Positions 24,562 to 35,330 of a DNA stretch of 64,000 nucleotides are shown in pieces. This stretch comes from Antedon bifida (lineage: Eukaryota; Echinodermata; Crinoidea; Comatulida; Antedonidae): positions 20,770,001 through 20,834,000 of the forward strand of contig OY727097.1 of the NCBI GenBank assembly GCA_963402885.1, in the 5' to 3' direction. The first letter of the stretch is position 1. Every line of letters begins with the position of its first letter. The notes beneath the pieces are model-generated. The model saw only the letters and a list, made by a program, of their open reading frames with translations. It was not told where the DNA came from and did not search any database. The translations under genes were made by a program, and so were the position numbers.

Positions 24562-25197
24562 TTCAATGTCATATACCATTGAACGGCGCTGCAAATTAGT
24601 TGCTTTCCAAATTTGAAACTGGGAAAAGACCTGGGATTGGGATTGACCTAGACTTTCCCCAAGGTCAGGTCGGCCACCCATTAGGTCCGTTTTCACTTAT
24701 GTATGAATCAGCTTTTTTTTAAAATCAAAATCGGAGATGTAGGTCATAGATGGTTTTTGTATCAGGATCATTACGAAGAAGCCTATAAAGTAGGATGATT
24801 TTGGGATATTCTCACTTTAAAAATCAATGCTGACGATGTTTCATAAACTGAAAAAATATCATGACATTGTTGTAGGTAATTAATTAGAAATGACAATAAC
24901 AAAACTGCCATAAGAAATAAAAAAATGTTTTTGTATGATTTCGCCCCGTTCCAGAGTGGAAATCATTCGGGATCTTGGGTACAACATAAAACAAATTGTA
25001 AACGGTGCCGATTAAAATTGTTATCTTAACATGTCATTATAATAACATATATATGTAAGCAGGAACGATTTTCCAGTCGATTTTGATTATTGGAGTTTAT
25101 ATTTAAGAGATTATTGCTAACATTTATTATTTACTCATGGTGAATAAATAATGTACTATGCCTAAAAAAATATTTTATTTTTAAAAACACATAGAAT

Positions 25198-25209
25198 ATT
25201 GCCGGTAAC
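25198..25209 (+). promoter_or_regulatory. X-box-like inverted half-sites upstream of the LRR gene
   Basis: ATTGCCGGTAAC stands 126 bp before the ATG at 25335. RFX proteins bind X-boxes made of GTTNCC and GGNAAC half-sites; here both half-sites are near consensus but touch with no spacer, while functional sites usually have one to three bases between. Suggestive only. Confidence 0.25.
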
Positions 25210-25334
25210 CTTCCTAGGCCTAGTATTAAAAGAACATTGATATCACTCAAACTAATTTTTCCCAATTATTTTAACATAAATATAGGTGTTAATGGTGAGA
25301 AACTAACAGGAAAAGTGACAAAAACAATCACGTC

Positions 25335-28300
25335 ATGGCACCAAAAAAAGGCAAAGGGAAGAAGAAAAAGAAACTGAAGGGAATGCTGGAACATCCTGGT
25401 GACTTAGTAAAAAAACTACAACGAATTTATATAAACAACTGTAAAGAAAAGAGAAGTGCAATATGTCCAGGAATAAAATCATTGATGAAGTCTTGTGCAG
25501 AAGATGATAAACTCATTGTGAGGGTAAGATTAGAACAATGAATTTTACTATATTCTATTTCTCCATGCTGGAATATCAAATATCATTTGTATAGCACATT
25601 TCTATAATAAAATCATAAGTTTAACCAGCAGCACGTCAATTTATATTACATTGGGTATTTTTTAAGATTATTAAAAAGACTTTCAATAGGCCATTTTGTA
25701 GTTTTAATAAAGTTATGATAACTAGATTTGAACTTGTCACCTTAACGAGTTTGGGTTATCTGCGCAAACTCAACATGCACATACGTTAGAAATTATTTAC
25801 TAAGCCATCCTGTGACATGAAGTATGTTTACAGTGCTGAATTGTGTTTATTTTGTGTCATACACACATATTCTTAAACCAAACTTTAGTTGTAGTTGTAC
25901 TTTAAATTCGATTCATAAAAGAAGAAGTATAAGTTTGCATTTTGTAACCCCTTTGACTTCTATTGGCCATACCAGTTGTTTTTAAACAAGCTGTGAAAAT
26001 AACACAAACAAATTATTATTTACACCGTGAATAATACATGGTTTTGTTAGGCACAGACTGAAAATATACTAAAGTTTTATATAACAATATGTTGCTATTT
26101 GAAAATATGGATGTATGTTCAGTAAAACTTGACAGCTAATGGCACATTATAATCTTACTTGTGAACATACTAAAGTATTTTAATATACATATTTAAACTT
26201 TTAATACAATATGTCAGCAATTAAAAATATGTCAACTACTTTACAATGTTAATTTGTTCCACTACACAAAAAGGAGAATGGCATGGATGATGTTTTGTGA
26301 TATTTAAGACTGCCTTTTTGTTTAATATACTTCATAAAAAAAATAGTTTATCCTTCAACCAATATCTGGCTGGGAAGATGCTGAGATGTCAAATGTAAAG
26401 TTGGAACCATTGTTACTGTCAATCCGTCATGAACGCTACAAGTGGATAAAAGAACTACACATTTGGGATATTCCACTAATTTACCAAGATGTTGCTAATC
26501 TTGTAAGTGTAAATTAATTATAAATCCAAAGGCAAATTACTGAAAAAATGACAATGTTATACCTGTAGGTATCAGTGGCTGGATCTTAGGACACAGATTA
26601 AACTCAATGAACATACTGAATTGGATCTTACAGTTTATATATTTTTTCTGTTTTTCTTTCAAGGCACTGACACTAGAGAAAGGTTCATATCCAATTCACA
26701 GACTTGAATTTTTTAACTGTGATATTCAGCCATATGCGTTGCAGAGATTACTACGGTAAGTTTGTATCTCCTGTTTTTTGTGAGGGCGTGTGGACGTTTC
26801 CATAAGTGTTTGATACAAAAATGACTGGGGTAATAATGTAAGCGCTTAGAGGCTCTGTGCATTAAACGCTATATACGACGTATATTGATGTTATACAGAA
26901 TGTATTGTATCATCTATTATCAATGAAATATATTTATATATTAAAATGTTATTAAATTGAGGCAGTTTTAGCATTTTTGATTTTTTTTTTATCTACCCTG
27001 CCTATGCAGCTCATTGATATTAATATTAATATATATATATATATATTGTGTGGGTATCAGTGGCTGGATCACAATGGAAATACAAAATAAAATAAGCAAA
27101 AAGGTAAATCAAAACACAAAATGGACAAATGGTAATGACAGTGGCGTAACGCAGGGGCCGAAGGTTACAGTTCAGATTTAAACAAAGGCATTAAAATAAG
27201 TTTACATTAAAAAAGTAATTGATATAACAATTTGTTGATTATGAATAAAATTTATAATTATATAATAAACTAGCAATTATACCCGCCCTAGGACGGGTTT
27301 TAAAATTAGTATCTCCCTATACTCACCAACCTCAACCCCACACTCTTTTTAAAAAACAAAATCTTCCCAGGACAAATTCAATTCAACTTTAGATTCAAAA
27401 TGAGAGGGGTATACATAGCTATGATAGGCCTAATAATGGTTTAAGTATGTTGTAAACTGTGTAAATGAATAGGTGTCATATTGGCTGATTATCAAAATAT
27501 CTAATTTTGATACTGCGGCCCCCAGCCTTCTTTCTCCTCTCGCCATCCCAGCCACAATCAACAAACCTTAACTCCTCCCCTGGACAGTTCAAATGTATTA
27601 ACTTTTCCTAGTACAATTCCAATCATGTTATACTTCATTTCATCCAGTATTTCCACCCTCCTCCTCCTCCTTCCCAACACATCCCAGATACTGGGTGATG
27701 TGTTTAAGACGCTTCCAGACAAATTATGTATCACTCCCAACCCATAATCCCTCAGTGGAAGTTTTCAAATGTAGTTTAAAACATTCCCAGTACAGTTTTG
27801 GTCATGGTGATAGGCCTACATACCCACCCCAAACTCTCATCCCCTTCCCATGGATAATTAAAATACTTTAACAATTTCCTACCACAATTCTGGTCAATTT
27901 GATAGCCTACTACTCCTAGCCTAAGAAAAATCCCCACTATCCCCTCAACCCCAACTCCAACGAACAGACATCAACAGTGGGAATTTTGACCCCATTTTGG
28001 CCCCTAACTTGGATCCAAGATGGCGGATGATGTTGAAATATACTTTAGAACTTTCCCGGTACAATTCGTCACTCATCACACGAACCGGTGAAGCATCATT
28101 TCAAAAGCCAGCCTGGAGAGGAGATAGGCACTGCTGGGAGATATGGCTTATGCCTGTGTATCTCATCTGCTACGCCTCTACGATCACCTAGGTCATGGGA
28201 CAACTAGCACTAGGTATTTTATTATTACATTCAGGACATCATTATGATTACTATTATTTACGGTATAAAGCCAGAGGCCTAGCTGTACAGTTTACTCCAA

Positions 28301-31300
28301 TGGCAGCTCCAGCTATTACTACTGTTTAAACTGTACTGTCCAACTTTGAAGTCGTCACGCTAAAACTTCCGCATGTATAAAAGGTAGAACCGCAGATGAA
28401 AGCACAGTATTGAACATGAATTTTGTTCTTATTTTTAATGTCCAGTCTTTCCTCCTAAATATAAGTAATACTATTATTTTTTTGCTTTACTATGTTATAA
28501 CTGATTTTTTTTTAAACTGCTGGGGCCCCTCGAGCTCCAGCGCCCCTGGGTTTAGCCAGTGAGCGCTCATAGGCATTACGCCACTGGGTAATGATACATA
28601 TATACAATAATTATACATTACTGTATTCAAATTATTAGCACACAAAAAAGACAAATAAGGTTTGTCAGAATCTATTTATAAAATAAAAAAGATAACAATC
28701 TATAATTTTTCCATGATGGGATTCAATCTTGGTACTGAAAATACTATAGCCGGTATTGATGCACAACATTAATTATGATAGCTGGTTGTGAAGATATATT
28801 TTTATTGCACACCATGAAAAGCTTAGAGTGATTCCTGGCCATAAGGATCTGAAAAATTGATGTAGCTAGATGAAATTGATTTCAAGATAATTGACAGAAA
28901 AAATAATGCACAAGTTAATTATATATGTTGTAAAGCAAGCAGATTGCTTGGTTTCATTTCAAAATTTAGTAAAAATATGTCCTGGTTAGCTATGTTGAAC
29001 TTATACAAAGCTCTATTACTTCCAGTGGTTACCTACTGTTGTTCAATGTGGGCACCATTTGAGAAATCATATATTAATAGAATAGAAAGTGTACAAAGGA
29101 AAGCAACAAGGATAATAATGTTTAGAAAGGAAGGTTCCTGGGACACATCTTATTTTCATAGGTTGAAAGTGCTTGAATTATTATCTATTGATGACTTGTT
29201 TAAATTACATAGACTTTCATTAGGATTTAAGGTGTTGAAAGGTTACTGTCCCCATTCTTTCAATGAGTATATTAAAACTAGTGAAAGATGTCCGGGTAGG
29301 CTTTTACGTTGGAATTCGAAAGGCAATACTTTTCATAATTCTGTATTTGTTTCCTTTCCTAGACTATGGGAGCAAATACCAAATGACATAAAAGATTCAC
29401 AAACAATTTCAATATTTAAGGCTGCTCTAACAAGGTTCAGGGACGATTCGGCCCTGAGACGATTCGGCCCGGGACTATTCGGCCCACTTTTGGTGGGACG
29501 ATTCGGCCCACTTTTGGGCCGAAACATCCCACTTTGTGGGCCGAAACGTCTCACTTTAGACCAAATTCATATTCATTTTTTTTTTTATTTATCAAGTTTT
29601 TAAAGGTGTTTAACAATCCGTATTTTATTGATATTGACAAAGTTGATATAATATATATAATAAATTACTAAAAAAACGTAATTTTATATTCAATTTATTA
29701 CTTCGAAAACCTGTTTATTTCGTGCATTCGCCAAGCGGCCAACAGAGGGCGTAACTTGTTTACATCGTTCGCGTGACTAAAAAATGATTATTTTCGACAA
29801 TGTTTTCAAAATGTTTGCTTTATTGCATCTTTATCCCTAGTAGTGCTACCCCATAGTCTCTCTAAAAATAAAGTTTGGGGAAAAAAGCTTATTTTATGCT
29901 TATAAATGCATATCAAAGCCGATAAATGCAAGTGTGCCGAATCGTCCCGGGCCGAATAGTCCCGAGCCGAATCGTCCCAGGGCCGAATCGTCCCGTTACC
30001 CTCTAACAAAACACTATATTTCATGTTATGTATAATTTATTTGTATTTTTCTTGTATATGGTTTTATCTTTAACTGATTGTATTGTATGGAGTGAGTGCA
30101 GAATCTGTTTGGGCTTTAGCCTATTCTCATTCCTGGTTATTTTTACATTGATGACCGAATAAATATTATTATTATTTATTATTATAAAGAATAAATAAAG
30201 GAATGAAAATTCTGACAAAATCAATAAGGTTATATTGGATGATAATGCATGTTCTATCAGTGTGCTAGTTCCATGCTATTGTTGTCATGTATAATTAAAC
30301 AAAGTTTTGGAAACCAATAAAAATGGTCTAGACTATAAAGCCTGTTTTCCTGTCGACGCTATCGTTAACAATAATCGGCGATCTTCTACGTAAACATTGA
30401 AATGTTAACGATTTACAGGAAAAGGTACTCGCTATCGTTATTATTTCAACTTGATCGTTTTCAAACGATCGTCGTTGAACTGTTAACGATCAACGACGAT
30501 AGCGTCGAATAACGTAGACAGGAAAACAGGCTTAAGAACAATATCTATTTACATTTTGTACTCTTTTTTAGAAATGCCAACTCATTTATAACACAACTGA
30601 CAATTCTTAGTTTAGACAACAATGAGTAAGTTGTGTTCTTTATTTTTGTAGGCTTATATATCTTTTGAAAAAAATGCCCTTAGAATTATGCAAGCCTAAT
30701 GGTGATCATCAGTATTGCTTATATCCTTTCTAGAAATAAAATGTTATCTTATAGGCATATATTCTATTATTATTAATTTCATATACTAAATTCATTAAAG
30801 TCATTCATTATCTTAGTCCTGTAGATTAAATTGTTTTTTAATTCACCTGAAGCTTTTTGTGTTGGCCAAACGAAACAAGCTTGTAGTGATTCTTATTGTT
30901 TTATTGTATCAAGCTCTACCTTTGTTCACACACCACAGTACTTAGGTGATCTGAAATAATTACACTTAATAATTTCAGATTTGGTGACGAAGGTGTAAGA
31001 GGTCTTTGCAAAGGACTAAAAAACAATAAAAGTCTGTTAAGTCTAAGCTTATGTTATTGTGACCTGGGTGTGGAAAGTGGCAGTATGCTTGGAGAAGTTA
31101 TGTCATCAACAGCGATAAGGTATCTCGCAGTAGGCACAGTTGGGTCTTGTTTTTTAAAAGGCATTTAACTAGTAACTGATCTTTAGCACTGAAGTTACTG
31201 ACAATTCAATGTTAGAATATTTATGTCTTGCAATCAGATTCAAAATGCATGTTCAATTGATTCTCCCGTATTTCATTGTTGTTCTATTTACATTATCTCT

Positions 31301-34027
31301 TTGCTCTGCCAACTTCAGATTCCCCTAATCTAGAAATTATAAATATTTGTTTTTATACATTGTATAAAATTACGAAATTTTTCTATTAGAGATATATTTT
31401 TGAATGGCAACAACTTGCAGACAGAAGGTGCTATTGAATTGATTATTCTATTGGCTGATCATGCTGAAGTTGAATCTTTGAATCGTGTAGAGAAAGCAGA
31501 AAGGAAGGCAGAAGAAGAAGCACAAGCGGCTTTATTAGGTACCACCTAATTTTGTTATTGAAAAGGTTGCCTGCATAGTATTGATTTTGGTCCTATTTCT
31601 TTCCGTACCCAACTTTATTTTGGCTAGGATTTATATTATATGCATTTTTGTTAGGCGAGTGGATTAGGTTCTGTAATGTGTAAATATTTATTTATGTGCC
31701 TTTTTCCAATGTTTATGTTTTTCGTTATTTAATACCCTTTGCATTTGTTTCACGTAATCCATCTTAAGCTTTTAGGCCTATTAATGATGGGCACAATGAT
31801 ATTCAACTACATCATTATTTCCAGTTATGTGCCTGAAAGCTCTATATATTCGAGAACCATCTGTGGGCATGTACTAGAGGTATACGAGTGAAGCGTTCTG
31901 TCTTGTTATACAGTATTCATTCTATTAGGTAATAAAATAATTAAAAATAATAGATCCTCCCTATTCCAATTCTTATATTTGCAAATTAAACTGTATTTTC
32001 AGCTAAAGAAAATGAACGTGTTCAAACAGCAATGTCAGGTGACTCAAAACCAGCTTCAGCAAAGAGTAAAAGAAGTTTACAAGGAAAAAAGAAGAAAAGA
32101 CGTAAATTTAAAGACACTTACCCTGCAATTTAAAAAATAATGCATATATATTACTTTAAAAACATTAAACAAGGTCATTCCACGGTATTTTCACTGAAAA
32201 GTTGCGGTTCTTCCCTTTGTTTTGCTTTCACGATCGATCGAAAGTGCACAGTAGCAAAATGAAAATATCAATCCACGCACAGTGCATGCTGGTATTTATA
32301 GCGGGTATTTAAAAACGAAAAAGATTATTGCAATAGGCCCATATAGTATTTATCTTTACATAAAATGCAGTTGTGACTATAAATTAGATTTTAAAAATGT
32401 AGGGAAAGTGTCTTGTGTTATTTTCAACATGATAGTTTATTTGTTCAAATGTTTAATAATGTAACAGCACACTGGTTCAACAAAATAGCACATTTATAGC
32501 CAATATATATATATATATATATATATACCAAACATATTCACAAAGCTACTATAGGAAGCAACTAAAAAAAGTGAATTTGAAAATGATTCCTTTTATCTTC
32601 TGTAGGAAAAAAGAAATCAAAAGGAGTAGCAGGACCACCGCCAGTGGGTCCAATCATCCACAAACTTCACCTAGCAGATAATGGTATTGATTGCTATGGG
32701 AAAGGTTCAACGTATGGACCAGTAATTGCTATGAGACTCTTTAGAAGGTAAAAAGAAATAAATATATGTAGCAATGAATTTGTGCACAGGACTATACATA
32801 GTAAATGCCAGAGTGTTGAAGCAGTACAGTTCCAACTTAGCCATCAGTATTTTGAAAAAAAGTACACTAGTATGTTTTTGCTTTCTGCCATGCAAAAATA
32901 GATGGACTATATTTAAATTCCTCTAACAGTTCAATGAATACAATATTGTATTAATTACTTATTGTTGCTTGATCGTAATAGTTTAGGATTGCACGTTTAA
33001 CAATGACAATGATGATTACATGTTAGATTGATACAGCATTCAGATTGTCTTAAGGAGCTTGATTTGGATGACAATCATATAGGAGACTTAGGAGGAAGAC
33101 AAGTTATGGAAGGATTGCAGCAACGAGCAGCTTCAGGTCTACCTAGTATGAAAGTGAGCATTACACATATGATCAATGGGGATATCTTTAGCAGCATAAT
33201 GAAACTAGGTGCTGGATTAAAAAAGAAAAAGAAGAAAAGCAAGAAGGTATGGTTGTAATAATTAATCAAAGACAACATTATTTAAGAAGAACCAGCAACA
33301 CTGAATTTTAAATCAGTTTATTATCGTTTGGTTTCATGATGATGTGTTTTATAATTATTACATCTTATTAGATCTTTGTGCACAATTTGTTTGCCATAAG
33401 ATCCACTGAGTGTGCTTCATAAAACAGTGTAGAAATATGAATATATATTCCATTTGAATGTATGAAAATGAACCGTGAACAAATTGTACTAAATAGAAAC
33501 TTTAAAAAGTGATTGTGCAAAAGGTTTTCCATCTGATATGTGTATTCAAGCCTGTTTTCCAGTCGACGTTATTCGACGCTATCGTTAATAATCAGTGATC
33601 TTCTATGTAAACATTGCAATGTTAACAAGAAAAGGTGCAATAATCGTTGACGCTACAAGTCGCGATCGTTCACAATCACAAGAGTTGAATCCAGTTTAAC
33701 TCTAGTGATATCGCAATGTTAAAACGCAAGAACTGACCAATCATCTTGGCGATACAGTACATGACATCAGATAATTTATGGAAAAATCCTGCTGACTACA
33801 TTTATTTTTATTGCATCGCTGCATGGTCAAAGCTAGGCCTAGCCCAAGTGACTATGATGTAAAGTAATCATTTCAACTTGATAGTTTTCAAACAGTCATT
33901 GAATTTTTAACGATCAACGCCGACTTGAAAACAGGCTTTAGTGTGCTCATGTGAAAGAAATGAGTGCATTGAAAACAGCCACAAATAAAATTGACTGAAA
34001 ACACTTTATTTTCAGAAAAAGAAGTAA
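25335..34027 (+). CDS. Leucine-rich-repeat protein with lysine-rich ends, 404 aa, ten exons
   Basis: Exons: 25335-25523, about 26386-26502, 26664-26755, 30572-30625, 30979-31119, 31390-31538, 32003-32101, 32606-32747, 33027-33246, 34016-34027. All junctions are GT-AG, phases fit, total 1215 nt including TAA. Parts: Lys-rich start (MAPKKGKGKKKKK), a conserved-looking helical piece, ribonuclease-inhibitor-type LRRs (LTILSLDNNEFGDEG, LLSLSLCYCDLG, IRDIFLNGNNLQTEGA; residues ~140-225), a charged coiled-coil linker (RVEKAERKAEEEAQ), a Lys-rich hinge, a second LRR pair (IIHKLHLADNGID, LKELDLDDNHIGDLGG; residues ~293-350) and a poly-Lys tail. I do not recognise the exact orthologue. Lys-rich ends with split LRR blocks resemble axonemal LRR proteins; this is inference. 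The start of exon 2 is the least certain junction. The 3.8-kb third intron holds a hAT, a LINE and two MITEs. Confidence 0.85.
27139..28586. mobile_element. hAT-like DNA transposon, non-autonomous
   Basis: Left end CAGTGGCGTAACGCAGGGGC and right end ...GGCATTACGCCACTG are inverted repeats over about 14 bp. GGTAATGA flanks both ends (27131-27138 and 28587-28594), a perfect 8-bp duplication as made by hAT transposases. The interior of 1.45 kb has no long frame; frames 27558-27740 and 27997-28191 show no motif. It lies in intron 3 of the LRR gene. Confidence 0.85.
28880..30185 (+). mobile_element. CR1-like LINE 3' end, split by a MITE
   Basis: Reads CKASRLLGFI, LYKALLLPVVTYCCSMWAPF, RIESVQRKATR, LSIDDLFKLHRL and FPRLWEQIPNDIK...FKAALT, the order of the C-terminal domain of CR1/Jockey-like ORF2. 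The frame is open from 28944 to the insertion point at 29433 and continues for a few codons to a stop just beyond the MITE (30001 on). A 3' UTR with AATAAATATTATTATTATT-type tail ends near 30185. 5'-truncated; inside intron 3 of the LRR gene. Confidence 0.85.
29434..30000 (+). mobile_element. Array-ended MITE family A, copy 3, complete with 9-bp duplication
   Basis: Starts GGTTCAGGGACGATTCGGCC and ends GGCCGAATCGTCCCGTTACC. CTCTAACAA is present at 29425-29433 and again at 30001-30009. Length 567 bp. Arrays of the GGGCCGAATCGTCCC unit stand at both ends, shorter on the left. Interior is the same as copies 1 and 2. A 9-bp duplication fits the Mutator-like (MULE) superfamily; no transposase is present. 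It interrupts the LINE at 28880-30185 and is therefore younger. Confidence 0.9.
30339..30532. mobile_element. PIF/Harbinger-like MITE, copy 1
   Basis: Ends AGCCTGTTTTCCTGTCGACG and its near-inverse ...CAGGAAAACAGGCT; TAA flanks both sides (30336-30338 and 30533-30535), a TWA duplication as in PIF/Harbinger. The interior is itself rich in inverted words (CGCTATCGTTAAC, GTTAACGATC, GACGATAGCGTCGA), so the whole 194 bp can fold back. It lies 39 bp before exon 4 of the LRR gene. Confidence 0.85.
33549..33937. mobile_element. PIF/Harbinger-like MITE, copy 2 (longer, diverged)
   Basis: Same termini as copy 1 (AGCCTGTTTTCCAGTCGACG ... GAAAACAGGCT), flanked by TCA and TTA, a decayed three-base duplication. 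It is 389 bp because of about 200 bp of extra interior sequence. It lies in the last intron of the LRR gene. Confidence 0.75.
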
Positions 34028-35330
34028 TTCAAGTAAACGAAGCAAACAAATTTGAACAACTTGCGTGAATAATGTCTTCCAAACATACTTGAAATGCCTG
34101 GCAAAAGAACAAATTCTAAATAACAGGAAAATTCACTATTAGTAAATATGTACATTGGTAATTTTAAGAAAGTTATATTTTGTAATGTACGTTTATTTTT
34201 AATTGATTAACTGGAATTTTATGATTATTGGGTATTGATTCTATACACCAAGCAGTACCATCATTTTTTTCATCCGCTTTTTCAACCACAATTAAATCCC
34301 TTTCAATTCAGAGAATGCTTATAACAAACAGCTTAACTACAGTGCTCTACAACAAGTATTCTATTAAATTCCAAAAGACAAAACTGCAAAATTTAGTCCC
34401 AAATTAATAATTATTATATCTACAAACAATTACTGAATAATAAACTAAAAAATATAATTCATCACAATATTACCATATTCACAAGAATACGAAAAATTGA
34501 AATCTTTTGTATAAAAGACAAATATATATTTCTGAATCATTTCAAATGTTTCGTTTTAAATCTTTTGATTGTTTTTGCTTAACACTTTTGAAATTTGAAT
34601 AATTACTAATACAGGTTTTTATATTTTGGCTTTGTGATGGTGATTTTTAAATTTTAATTGCAATTTTAAAGTCAAGGGACATTAAAGTAAAGAGCTGTAA
34701 AATGATTAAAGTAGGTGATAGGTTCATTATTGTCACACTCAGATTCAATCCAAATGAAATTGAAATGACTATGCTATTGTTAAGATTAAATATACATTAT
34801 ATTGGTTCTGGAATAGGTAATAGTGAGCTTTCGCATCAAGACGGTAAGCGAAAGGAGACAGTAAGGTTTACAATACTATGTAAACTGCGCATGTGTATAA
34901 GCCCAGTATACTCTGTTCCATTGGGACTACTTTCCGTTACTACAATTTAACATTCGGTCTGACAACCAGACGGAGAAAAGTTTACAATGTCATTTTGAAA
35001 CTTTTCAACAATAAATAAAAAATGACCAATCAGTAATAAGTGTTTACATCCTTTTAAATGTTTCTAACCGAAGATCTAGGCTAGCTAACACAGAACCTAC
35101 TGAACCAAACACTCTCCCCAAGCCCATGTGTACAGAAGGAGGCTGTGACTTGTGACTCAAAATTGAAACACATTTAACAACAGGATACAAAATACAAACG
35201 TCATGCTGTTAAATTACCGTCTCTTTTTGTACACCGTCCCAATATGAAAGCCAACTACTATAAATAGAGTAGAAGAAACATTGCTTGGAAATGTATTTTG
35301 CATTTTAAAGCACAACAATCATTTTATTTG

